Positions 26,115-34,058 of a DNA stretch of 64,000 nucleotides are shown here, in pieces (the first letter of the stretch is position 1; the number at the start of each line of letters is the position of its first letter). The position numbers were made by a program, and so were the translations under genes. The stretch comes from Taklimakanibacter albus (GTDB lineage Bacteria > Pseudomonadota > Alphaproteobacteria > Rhizobiales > Aestuariivirgaceae): assembly GCF_016595235.1 (NCBI RefSeq), contig NZ_JAENHL010000008.1, forward strand, positions 788,390-852,389, read 5' to 3'. The notes under the pieces were generated by a model that saw only the letters and a list, made by a program, of their open reading frames with translations, did no database searches and was not told the origin of the DNA.

Positions 26115-29078
26115 ATGCGTACGGCATTTACGGGATTCAGGCGGCGCCTGACGGGCACCACGGCGTTGACGGTATTGGCGGCGGGGGCTTTGGCCCTGTC
26201 GGGCGGTTATGCCGGCGCCGTGACCATCAATGACGGCGTGACGGTCATCGCGGGCAGCGATGTCGACCCCACGCTCGGGGCCGCAGGTGAAACGATCACG
26301 CTCGATGGCGGCGTGTACAATGCCTCAACCAATGTCGGCGCCAATGCGATACTTCAGACAACCGGCACGTTCTCCACGAGCCGTACCATCAACTTCACCA
26401 ATTTCGGCGGCCGCATCGAGACGGATGCCGGCACGACATTGACCGCGACGGGCCTGATCACCGGCGGCGGCGGCGCCAATTTCATCAAGCAAGGCGCCGG
26501 CACGCTCGTCTTCACCGGTGACGGAACGGGCTTCACCGGCACGACGCGGGTCTATGGCGGCACGCTCAGGATCGAGGGCGGCGGTGATCTCGGCGGCACC
26601 AATGCGGCGGGTGGCGCGATCGGCAATGGCGGCACTGTCGTCGTCACCGGCGCGGGCTCGACCTGGACGAACTATGGCCAGATTGGCGTCGGCAAGATCG
26701 GCTCCGGCACGATGACCATCTCCGCCGGCGGCAAGGTGTTCAGCGGCAATGCTGGTGCGGGCGGCACGACCGGCGGTATCATCGGCGAGAGCGGCGCCAG
26801 CGCCGTGACGATCACCGGAGCCGGATCCGAATGGGCCACCGACAAAGCCAACTTGTATGTCGGACACTTCAATACCGGCGAGTTGACGCTCACCGATAGC
26901 GGCACGATGAAAGTCGGTGCCACCGGGACGGGTACGGTAATTGCCGGCATCACCGCGGCCGGCATCATCAATATCGGCGCCGCCGAGGCCAGCGCGGCAG
27001 CGGCCGCCGGCACGCTCCAGGCAGGATCCGTCAGTTTCGGCGTCGCCGGCAGCAAAGTGGTGTTCAACCATACCGATGCAAATTACACCTTCGCCGCAGC
27101 CATCAGCGGTACGGGCACGGTCCGCCAGTTCGCCGGTACGACGGTGCTCTCTTCCGTCAACACTTACTCCGGCGGCACCTTGGTCCAGGGAGGCATATTG
27201 CGTGCCGGGGTCGCCGGTGCGTTCGTGAACAACACCAGCTATACCGTCGCTGGCGGCGCGCTCGACCTCAATGACTTCAACCTGGTCATGAGCTCACTTG
27301 CCGGCACGGGCGGCGAGGTCACGATCGGGACGGCGGAGCTGACCGTCGCCCAGGCCACCAACACGACCTATGCCGGTCAGTTGGTAGGAAGTGGAGATAT
27401 CATCAAGTCCGGCGCCGGAAGCCTGCTCCTGATCGGCGACAGCTCCGCCACTTTCACCGGCACGACGACGGTGTCGGGTGGCGGTTTGTATGTCGGCGAT
27501 CTTATAGGCGGAAAGCTGGGTGGCGACATCACCGTCGAAACTGGCGGGCGGCTCGGCGGCATCGGCAATATCGGCAGCACCGGCAAGACAGTCGAGATCG
27601 AAGCCGGCGGCACCCATGCGCCCGGCAACTCGATCGGCACTCAGGTCGTCGATGCCAATTACATCAATCACGGCATATTGGAGATCGAGGCGACGCCGAC
27701 GGCTGCCGACAAGCTGATCGTCAACGGCACGGTCGACATCGCCGGCGCCGACCTTCAACTGGTGCTGACGCCGAACGTCGCGGATGACTGGGGCGTCCTC
27801 ACCGGCCCCTATGTCATCATCGACAATGACGGCACCGACGCCGTGACCGGCACGTTCAACCCGATCACCAGCGATCAGCCCTTCCTCGATGCCCTGATCA
27901 ACTATGCCGGCGGCACCGGCAACGACGTCACGCTCCAGCTGGTGCGCAACGATGTCGCCTTCGTCGAGGTCGCCGAGACGCGCAACCAGCGCGCCACAGC
28001 CGGCGCCGTCGACACGCTCGATGTCTCGAGCGAAGTGTGGGTGGCGCTCGCCATGGCGGGCAGCGAAGAGGAAGCCCGCGCTTTGCTCGATGAGCTGTCC
28101 GGCGAGGTGCATGCCTCCCTCATCGGCATGCTCAACCAGGACAGCCGCTTCTGGCGCAACGCCGCCAATGACCGGCTGCGCCAGGCCTTTGGCGGCGTCG
28201 CCGCCTCGGGCGGACAGGTCATGGGCTTCAGCGCCTCAGGCGTGACGAATGGCCCGGCCGACACGCAGGGCCTCGCTCTGTGGACACGCGGCTTCGGCAG
28301 CTGGGCCAAGACCGACAGCGACGGCAATGCGGCGGACTTCACCCGCAATACCGGCGGCATTCTGGCCGGCGCCGATATCGGTGTCGCCAAGGCCACGCGG
28401 CTCGGCGTGCTCGCGGGTTACGCCCATTCGAGCTTCGATGCCGATGACCGCGACTCGTCCGGCGATGTCGACAGCTACCAGATCGGCCTTTACGGCGGCA
28501 CGCAGATCGACGCCGTCGGCCTGCGCGCCGGCGTCGCTTATGCCTGGCACAATATCGACACCGAACGCGAGGCCCTGGGCGATGACCTCGATGCCGATTA
28601 CGATGCCGGCACCGTGCAGGTCTTCGGCGAGGCAGGCTATACGTTCGATCTCGACAGCCTGCGGCTCGAACCCTTCGCCAATGCCGCCTATGTCTCGACC
28701 AAGACCGACGACTTCGAGGAAGATGGTGGCCCTGCGGCTCTGTCGAGCGACTCCGAGACCAATGACAACACCTTCACCACACTGGGCCTGCGCGCCGCGG
28801 TCGGGTTTAATGTCGGCGAGATGCCGGCGTCGTTCCGTGCCATGGCGGGCTGGCGCCATGCTTTCGGCGATGTGCGTCCCGAAACGACCTTCGCCTTCGA
28901 AGGCTCGGAGGATTTCGTGATCGCCGGCGCACCGATCGCGCGCGATGCGGCGGTGCTCGAAGCGGGCTTCGATGTGTCGCTCTCGTCCGAGGCCACCTTC
29001 GGCATCGCCTATAGCGGCGAGATCGGCAACGACGCCGAGGATCACGGCCTCAACGCTACGCTGGCGGTGGAGTTCTGA
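26115..29078 (+). CDS. Autotransporter outer membrane beta-barrel protein
   Basis: This 987-residue type V secretion protein has an extended basic signal peptide ending near GGYAGA (about residue 35). The passenger of about 650 residues has repeated beta-helix strands such as GAGTLVFTGDGTGFTGTT and GAGSLLLIGDSSATFTGTT, the autotransporter-associated repeat (PATR). The C-terminal barrel, about residues 720-987, starts near ALWTRGFGSWAKT and ends in the diagnostic terminal Phe (LAVEF). The passenger is probably a surface adhesin or structural fibre; I see no protease or lipase motif. A GGGGG ribosome site precedes the ATG, and a strong terminator follows. It stands alone on its strand. Confidence 0.92.
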   Translation: MRTAFTGFRRRLTGTTALTVLAAGALALSGGYAGAVTINDGVTVIAGSDVDPTLGAAGETITLDGGVYNASTNVGANAILQTTGTFSTSRTINFTNFGGRIETDAGTTLTATGLITGGGGANFIKQGAGTLVFTGDGTGFTGTTRVYGGTLRIEGGGDLGGTNAAGGAIGNGGTVVVTGAGSTWTNYGQIGVGKIGSGTMTISAGGKVFSGNAGAGGTTGGIIGESGASAVTITGAGSEWATDKANLYVGHFNTGELTLTDSGTMKVGATGTGTVIAGITAAGIINIGAAEASAAAAAGTLQAGSVSFGVAGSKVVFNHTDANYTFAAAISGTGTVRQFAGTTVLSSVNTYSGGTLVQGGILRAGVAGAFVNNTSYTVAGGALDLNDFNLVMSSLAGTGGEVTIGTAELTVAQATNTTYAGQLVGSGDIIKSGAGSLLLIGDSSATFTGTTTVSGGGLYVGDLIGGKLGGDITVETGGRLGGIGNIGSTGKTVEIEAGGTHAPGNSIGTQVVDANYINHGILEIEATPTAADKLIVNGTVDIAGADLQLVLTPNVADDWGVLTGPYVIIDNDGTDAVTGTFNPITSDQPFLDALINYAGGTGNDVTLQLVRNDVAFVEVAETRNQRATAGAVDTLDVSSEVWVALAMAGSEEEARALLDELSGEVHASLIGMLNQDSRFWRNAANDRLRQAFGGVAASGGQVMGFSASGVTNGPADTQGLALWTRGFGSWAKTDSDGNAADFTRNTGGILAGADIGVAKATRLGVLAGYAHSSFDADDRDSSGDVDSYQIGLYGGTQIDAVGLRAGVAYAWHNIDTEREALGDDLDADYDAGTVQVFGEAGYTFDLDSLRLEPFANAAYVSTKTDDFEEDGGPAALSSDSETNDNTFTTLGLRAAVGFNVGEMPASFRAMAGWRHAFGDVRPETTFAFEGSEDFVIAGAPIARDAAVLEAGFDVSLSSEATFGIAYSGEIGNDAEDHGLNATLAVEF

Positions 29079-29110
29079 GCCTGCCGTAAGATACAGTTGG
29101 ATAAAAGAAA

Positions 29111-29143
29111 CGAAAAGGCCGTCCTTCAAGGCGGCCTTTTTTT
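29111..29143 (+). terminator. Rho-independent terminator after the autotransporter
   Basis: GGCCG and CGGCC, extended by flanking A and T pairs, enclose a ten-base loop and are followed by TTTTTTT. It lies about 35 bases after the autotransporter stop. Confidence 0.88.
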
Positions 29144-29212
29144 GTATTGGACTATGACAACCTGAATACGCTGACAGTGCACCTATACGCAGTATTTAGA
29201 GAATCTACACAC

Positions 29213-29548
29213 ATGAATAATGAAGAAATCGAACATTTGCTATCGCGTATCAAAGATCGATACGCGCAGATAAAACATGATGAATCCAGGCGCGAGAGGT
29301 TTTTATTGCATCTCGAATCCTTAGGTCGCTGGGAAAATGAGCCGATGGACTATCCTGACGTGACACCTGAGTTTCCTGAAACTGTCTATGTCGCGTATGC
29401 TGTCTGTCATCCCAACTGCGGAACCAGGGACTTGATCATCGACGGAGGCACTCAAGAGTGTCAACGTTGTGGTTCAAGTATGTTTCGCCTATCTGCTAAA
29501 CTGTATGGGATCGTCAATTCGCCACTCCACCCAGAAGATGAAAGTTGA
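29213..29548 (+). CDS. Small zinc-ribbon hypothetical protein
   Basis: From the ATG at 29213 this protein has 111 residues; a TTG 66 bases earlier would extend it. The N-terminal third is a charged helix (EEIEHLLSRIKDRYAQIKHD). The C-terminal half holds four cysteines in a ribbon spacing, Cys65-x3-Cys69 and Cys83-x2-Cys86 (AVCHPNCG, QECQRCGSS), a likely zinc site. I do not recognise the family. The DNA is clearly AT-richer than its neighbours and the gene follows the autotransporter terminator directly, so it may be a recent arrival. It is encoded alone. Confidence 0.6.
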   Translation: MNNEEIEHLLSRIKDRYAQIKHDESRRERFLLHLESLGRWENEPMDYPDVTPEFPETVYVAYAVCHPNCGTRDLIIDGGTQECQRCGSSMFRLSAKLYGIVNSPLHPEDES

Positions 29549-29737
29549 GAAGACAACATAACATCTCAGCGTGAGGGGCAAAACCACAGGTCTGGAATTT
29601 CGGGTATTTCGCTGACGGTGCTGGCCTCAGCCCCTGATCGAGCCACGATAATTTCGGTCACTGGAAATCGTACACCGCTCCATCTCTTGGATGACCTCAG
29701 GCCAATAGGCAACCTCACCTGGGCCCACTTCACGGCT

Positions 29738-30670
29738 TCAGCTTCCCACTTCACTCACCGCTAACACTTCCGTCGCCGCCGCGACGATGGCGCGCCGCAG
29801 CCACATATGCCGGGGCGCGTCCTGTTGGCGCGCATGCCAGGCGAGGCTCATCGTGAAGCTTCCCAGATCGAGGGGCGGCGGCAACGATACCAGGCGCCGC
29901 ATAGTGGCGGCGGCGCGCGCGAGGCTCGCCGGCAAGGTCATGATGAGGTCGGAGCGCGCGGCGATCTCGACCGCGGCGAAGAAGTTCGGCACGCGCAGCT
30001 TCACCCGTCGCGTGCGCCCCAGGCGCGTCAGCACCGCATCGACGGGTGCGGGCCCGACGCCGGTGACGCTCACCACGATATGCTCGAGCGCCAGGAAGCG
30101 GTCGAGCGTAAGTGTTTCGGCGCGCGCGGGATGATCCGCCCGCATCAGCGTCACGAGCTCCTCGTCATAGAGGCGGCGCCGGTGGATGCCGGCCGGCGCG
30201 TCGTCGATCAGCGCCACCATCGCATCGGCAGCCCCCTGCTCCAGCGCTTCCATCCCGTTGATGCCTGGCGCCGCAATATCGAGATCGAGGGACGGCGCCT
30301 CCCGGGCGAGGCGGGCGAGCAGATGCGGCGTGAGCACGGCGGCCTGGAGATCGGGCATGAGGAGCCGGATTTGCCCCATCGCCGTTGCGGGATCGAACCT
30401 GTTCGCCTCCAGCATTTCGCCGACACCGGCGAGTGTCCGGCGCAAGACGGGGCGCAGCTCTTCGGCGCGGGCGCTGAGCACGTAACCGCCCGGTCCGTCG
30501 ACCAGCAGCGCATCCGAAAACAGCGCGCGCAATCGTCCGAGCGCCCGGCTCGCGGCCGGCTGGCTCATGCCGAGCCGGTGAGCCGCCCGGGTGACGCTCC
30601 TCGCCTCCAGCAGCGCGTCGAGCGCCACCAGCAGGTTGAGGTCGATTCCGCGTAAATCCACTTGGCGCAT
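29738..30670 (-). CDS. LysR-family transcriptional regulator
   Basis: From the ATG at 30670 this has 310 residues, normal for LysR. The winged helix-turn-helix occupies residues 5-65 (LDALLEARSVTRAAHRLGMSQ, then ASRALGRLRALF), and a periplasmic-binding-like effector domain fills the rest (QIRLLMPDLQAAVLTPHLLA). It is divergent from the NmrA-like gene, with about 85 bases between starts, the usual layout for a LysR regulator and its target. An inverted repeat TCATGC-N7-GCATGA lies in that gap. Two further start codons lie six residues upstream, within an ATATAT tract; I prefer MRQVDLRGIDLN, the family start. Confidence 0.92.
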   Translation of the reverse strand: MRQVDLRGIDLNLLVALDALLEARSVTRAAHRLGMSQPAASRALGRLRALFSDALLVDGPGGYVLSARAEELRPVLRRTLAGVGEMLEANRFDPATAMGQIRLLMPDLQAAVLTPHLLARLAREAPSLDLDIAAPGINGMEALEQGAADAMVALIDDAPAGIHRRRLYDEELVTLMRADHPARAETLTLDRFLALEHIVVSVTGVGPAPVDAVLTRLGRTRRVKLRVPNFFAAVEIAARSDLIMTLPASLARAAATMRRLVSLPPPLDLGSFTMSLAWHARQQDAPRHMWLRRAIVAAATEVLAVSEVGS

Positions 30671-30684
30671 GATGACTATATATA

Positions 30685-30703
30685 TCATGCATTAGACGCA
30701 TGA
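30685..30703. promoter_or_regulatory. Candidate LysR operator
   Basis: TCATGC at 30685-30690 and GCATGA at 30698-30703 form a six-base dyad with a seven-base spacer between the divergent lysR and NmrA-like genes. Adjacent ATATATAT may be part of a -10 region. The position fits autoregulation and control of the divergent gene. Confidence 0.45.
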
Positions 30704-30754
30704 ATACCCCGCCCCTATCCCTTCTCCATCGCGTGAACTGACGGAGGGACCATC

Positions 30755-31624
30755 ATGCATGTCGTAGTGGGAGCAAATGGACGGGCCGGCGGCGAGGTAG
30801 CGCTTGCCCTCCTCGAGCGCGGCGAGGCGGTACGTGTCGTCCTGCGCCGCAAGGAACAAGGTGCGAAGTGGACGGCGCTCGGCGCCGAAGTGGCCATCGC
30901 AAGCATCGAGGATGCCGGCGCGATGGCCGATGCGCTGAAGAGTGCAGCGGGCGCATTCCTCCTCAATCCGCCGCCGGTGAGCGGCGATCCCCTTGTACGC
31001 ACCGAAGAGCTCGGCGCGGCGCTGGCCGATGCGGCAAAGCGGGCGCGCCTGCCCAAGGCCGTCATCCTGTCGTCCATCGGCGCACAGCACGCCTCCGGCA
31101 CCGGCGTCATCGCCACCCTCAACCGGTTCGAGGCGCTGCTCGACAAGGCGGCGCCGGCGACCGCTTTCCTACGGTCGGGCTACTTCGTCGAGACTTGGAG
31201 CGAGGTGGTGAAAGCCGTCCTGACGGAAAGCGTGCTGCCGACGTTTCTCGAGCCGTCTCAGAAAATCCCGATGGTGAGCACCATCGATGTCGGGCGCGCG
31301 GCGGCAAGCGTGCTCTGCGAGGAATGGACCGGAAAGCGGGTCGTGGAGCTCAGCGGGCCGCAGGACCGGAGCGCCGGCGACGTGGCGTCGGCCTTCACTG
31401 AAGTTATCGGCCGCCCGGTGGTGCCGGTGCTGGTCCCGCCGGAGCGCCGCGCCGCGCTGCTCGCCGAGGACGGCGTGCCGGCCGAGGTGGCGGCAGCGCT
31501 TCTCGGCATGTTTGAAGGGATCGCCAAAGGCCTGTTCACGCAGCAGAACGACAACGAGCACCGGCGCGGCACGATTTCTCTGACGACAGCGATAGAGCGC
31601 TTTATCGCATCAGCCGGCCGCTAG
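30755..31624 (+). CDS. NmrA-like NAD(P)-binding protein
   Basis: This 289-residue atypical short-chain dehydrogenase fold (NmrA/NAD(P)H-azoreductase-like) opens with the dinucleotide motif VVGANGRAGGEVALALLERG. Later landmarks are AGAFLLNPPP, KAVILSSIGAQHASGTG and FLRSGYFVETW, common in this family. The Tyr-x3-Lys catalytic pair of classical SDRs is absent, so it is probably a redox sensor or a quinone or small-molecule reductase of unknown substrate. A GGAGGG ribosome site lies six bases before the ATG. It is divergent from, and probably controlled by, the LysR gene. Confidence 0.8.
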   Translation: MHVVVGANGRAGGEVALALLERGEAVRVVLRRKEQGAKWTALGAEVAIASIEDAGAMADALKSAAGAFLLNPPPVSGDPLVRTEELGAALADAAKRARLPKAVILSSIGAQHASGTGVIATLNRFEALLDKAAPATAFLRSGYFVETWSEVVKAVLTESVLPTFLEPSQKIPMVSTIDVGRAAASVLCEEWTGKRVVELSGPQDRSAGDVASAFTEVIGRPVVPVLVPPERRAALLAEDGVPAEVAAALLGMFEGIAKGLFTQQNDNEHRRGTISLTTAIERFIASAGR

Positions 31625-31634
31625 TCCTCAGACG

Positions 31635-32528
31635 TCACTGCACGCGCGACGACACCCAGTCGAGCAGCTTGTCGAAGCCGCCAAAGGGATAGAGATGCGG
31701 GCCGGCAATGCCGAGCTCGGGCTTCTCGAAATGCAGCTTCGCCAGATTCTCGACGAAGGCGTCGGGGCTCGATACGGTCAGGAGCTTGGTGACGTTCAGC
31801 GCCTGCTTGCGGATGAAGCGGGCGGAATTGCCCACCCCGCACATGGCGGCATATTTGACCAGCGTCTTGATGGTGGCCGGCCCCGGCACGCCGACATGGA
31901 TCGGCAGCGTCACGCCGGCATCGCGGAGCGTCTTGGCCCAGTAAGCCACCGGCGCCGCCTCGAAGAGGAACTGGGTGGCGATGTAGCCTTCGATGTCATG
32001 GGCCGAAAGATAAGCCTGCTTCTCGCGCAGCGCGCTGATGAGCACCGCCTCGCCTTTGGCCTTGACGATATCGGGATTGCCTTCCGGATGACCGGCGACG
32101 CCAATTTTGCGGATGCCGTATTTCTGGAAGAGGCCGGTCTCAAGAAGCTGGATGGCAGCATCATAGATGCCGAGAGGCTGCGGCGCGCCGCCGCCCAGGA
32201 CGAGCACCTGGCGGACCTGGGCGCGCTCGGCGAAGGCCTGCAGCCGGTGCTCGAGATCGGCCGCGTCGCGCACGAAACGGGCCGGCACATGCGGCACCGG
32301 CTCGAGGCCGGCGGCGCGAATGGCCGCCACTGCATCGATCTGGAGGGCGATATCGGCCGGGTCGATCAAGGCGACAAAAACCTGGGTGCCCTGCGGCAGG
32401 CGCTCTTTCAGAAGGGCTATCTTCTCGATCTGCTTGGGGGTGATTTCGATGGAAAGCTTCGCCAGGAAGGCAGCAACCAGCGCCGGCATGTCACCGGCTT
32501 CGACCTTGAGCCTCGAGAACATATTCAC
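31635..32528 (-). CDS. Methylenetetrahydrofolate reductase-like protein
   Basis: This protein has 297 residues, the same length as E. coli MetF, and looks like a TIM-barrel flavoprotein of the MTHFR family that reduces 5,10-methylene-THF. The general acid Glu28 is kept (KLSIEITPKQ), but the usual FEFFPP signature is replaced, and the LRGD-type flavin loop reads VLVLGGGAPQP (109-118) without its Asp. Other family segments are PHVPARFV and IHVGVPGPATIKTLVKYAAMCGVG. It looks like the divergent MetF paralogue found near betaine or sarcosine demethylation genes in alphaproteobacteria. It is divergent from a GlxA/GbdR-type regulator, and soxBDAG lies 11 kb away. Its exact reaction is not settled by sequence. 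Confidence 0.8.
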   Translation of the reverse strand: MNMFSRLKVEAGDMPALVAAFLAKLSIEITPKQIEKIALLKERLPQGTQVFVALIDPADIALQIDAVAAIRAAGLEPVPHVPARFVRDAADLEHRLQAFAERAQVRQVLVLGGGAPQPLGIYDAAIQLLETGLFQKYGIRKIGVAGHPEGNPDIVKAKGEAVLISALREKQAYLSAHDIEGYIATQFLFEAAPVAYWAKTLRDAGVTLPIHVGVPGPATIKTLVKYAAMCGVGNSARFIRKQALNVTKLLTVSSPDAFVENLAKLHFEKPELGIAGPHLYPFGGFDKLLDWVSSRVQ

Positions 32529-32729
32529 TGCCTTAAACTCCGGATGGCGGGTGGAACGACCCCAGCATTATCCGGCCCTTGGACGGCTGCATGAGAATTT
32601 GCGACACCGGCAGTTCCGGTTGCGACCGCCCCCTCCCCGGCCTGTCGGTTTCGTGCCATGCGATGGCGCTGATGGACAAAGTCCTGGATTGGTATTAATT
32701 GGCCATGGGACAACCCAAACGGAACCCCC

Positions 32730-33719
32730 ATGTTCGGCGACAAGCCCCAGGAATGGCCGCAGAAATTCGCATTCATCATGGTGCCGGAATTCACCATGAT
32801 GCCCGCCACCGCGGCCATCGAGCCCCTGCGCCTCGCCAATCGCTGCGCCGAAAAGCCGCTCTATAAATGGGCCATGCATTCGGTCGACGGCAAGCCGGTC
32901 GCCGCCTCCAATGGCATCCTCGCCATGGTCGACGGCGATCTCGACCATATCAACGAGCATGATACGGTCATCGTCTGCGGCGGGCTGAATGTCCAACACC
33001 ATGTCGACAAAAGGCTGGTGAACTGGCTGCGCAAGGCGGCGCGGCGCGGCATGGATATCGGGGCGGTGTGCACCGGCGCCCATATCCTGGCCGAGGCCCA
33101 TATTCTCGACGGCTATCGCTGCACCATCCATTGGGAGAACCTGCCCGGCTTTTCCGAAGCCTTCCCCGAGATCGAGGCGACCGGCGGCCTGTTCGAGATC
33201 GACCGCGACCGCTTCACCAGCGCCGGCGGCACCTCGGCGCTCGACATGATGCTGGCGCTGATCGCCAGCCAGCATGGGCCCGACCTCGCCGCCAATGTCG
33301 CCGAGCTCGTGCTCCATTCACCGATCCGCCATCACAGCGAACATCAGCGCATGTCGCTGCCGGCGCGCATCGGGGCGCGCCATCCCAAGCTCGTCGGCAT
33401 CATCGAGGAAATGGAGGGCAATCTCGAAGAGCCCTTGTCGCCGAGCGTGCTCGCCCGCCAGGCCGGCCTCTCGGCGCGCCAGCTCGAGCGCCTTTTCCGG
33501 CGTTATCTCGACCGCTCGCCCAAGCGCTATTATCTCGAGCTGCGCCTCAAGAAGGCGCGCTCGCTGCTGCTGCAGACCGACATGTCGGTGATCAATGTGG
33601 CGCTCGCCTGCGGCTTCTCCTCGCCGTCGCATTTCTCGAAATGCTACCGCGCCTTCTATGGCAGGACGCCCTATCGCGAGCGTGGCGTGCCGGTGCTCGA
33701 GACGGCCGGCGGGGCTTGA
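32730..33719 (+). CDS. GlxA-family AraC-type regulator, GbdR-like
   Basis: This 329-residue regulator has two parts. The N-terminal DJ-1/PfpI-like domain (about 10-195) has the nucleophile-elbow region GAVCTGAHILAEA, the Trp-containing TIHWENLPGF and GGTSALDMMLALI. The C-terminal AraC domain (about 220-320) has the first helix-turn-helix SVLARQAGLSARQLERLFRR and the second INVALACGFSSPSHFSK. The layout matches GbdR/SouR/CdhR regulators of betaine, sarcosine and carnitine catabolism. It faces the MTHFR-like gene across 200 bases and probably activates it, perhaps soxBDAG too; this is inference. The DNA-binding domain looks complete. Confidence 0.88.
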   Translation: MFGDKPQEWPQKFAFIMVPEFTMMPATAAIEPLRLANRCAEKPLYKWAMHSVDGKPVAASNGILAMVDGDLDHINEHDTVIVCGGLNVQHHVDKRLVNWLRKAARRGMDIGAVCTGAHILAEAHILDGYRCTIHWENLPGFSEAFPEIEATGGLFEIDRDRFTSAGGTSALDMMLALIASQHGPDLAANVAELVLHSPIRHHSEHQRMSLPARIGARHPKLVGIIEEMEGNLEEPLSPSVLARQAGLSARQLERLFRRYLDRSPKRYYLELRLKKARSLLLQTDMSVINVALACGFSSPSHFSKCYRAFYGRTPYRERGVPVLETAGGA

Positions 33720-33772
33720 ATCCGCGCGCATAGTCGTTGGAAATTGTGAGGATGGCGGAAGGCCGAGAAAAT

Positions 33773-33860
33773 CCGCTGTTCCGCGGCCGTCGCGAAAATC
33801 CCTGTAGATCCCTGCAGATCCGCTGATAATCCCCTGCTAATTCCGCTGTTGATTTGCAGC
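33773..33860. repeat. Degenerate CCCTG / CCGCTG short repeat array
   Basis: About six near-repeats of 10-12 bases follow each other: ATCCCTGTAG, ATCCCTGCAG, ATCCGCTGAT, ATCCCCTGCTA, TTCCGCTGTT, ending in TTGCAGCGGAA, which mirrors TTCCGCTG. It resembles the array at 1177-1221. Confidence 0.6.
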
Positions 33861-33877
33861 GGAACAACAGCGGTATT

Positions 33878-34047
33878 CTCCCTCCGCCGCCGAAGGCGGG
33901 GAGGGTGGCGCGCGGAACGCGCGACGGGTGGGGTCTCTCCGCAAGAGAGACCTATCAGGCCGATTGACGAACACTTCTCGGTGGAAAGACCCCACCCGTC
34001 CGCCCTGCGGGCGTCCACCCTCCCCGCGCTTCGCGCGGCGGAGGGAG
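33878..34047. repeat. 170-base GC-rich palindromic repeat element
   Basis: CTCCCTCCGCC at 33878-33888 is mirrored by GGCGGAGGGAG at 34037-34047. Inside, GACGGGTGGGGT is mirrored by ACCCCACCCGTC, and smaller hairpins such as GGTCTCTC-cgca-GAGAGACC sit near the centre. The whole forms a long cruciform-capable element of the kind dispersed between rhizobial genes. It lies between convergent genes and may terminate both. Confidence 0.75.
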
Positions 34048-34058
34048 ATTTGCCTTTG

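Larger units (their letters stand above)
33720..34058. other. Gene-free stretch filled with repeats
   Basis: No gene was found in these 339 bases. The left third carries a CCCTG/CCGCTG repeat array and the right half a 170-base GC-rich palindromic element; both are listed separately. The flanking genes converge here, so no promoter is expected. Confidence 0.7.

Noticed and set aside
29566-29754. Minus-strand frame of 62 codons between the zinc-ribbon gene and the LysR gene
   Set aside because: No ribosome site or recognised family, and it overlaps the LysR coding end by 17 bases. A gene fragment is possible but unsupported.
32529-32729. SAM or cobalamin riboswitch upstream of the MTHFR-like gene
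   Set aside because: No conserved box or pseudoknot pattern was recognised; control by the divergent GbdR-type regulator is a simpler explanation.
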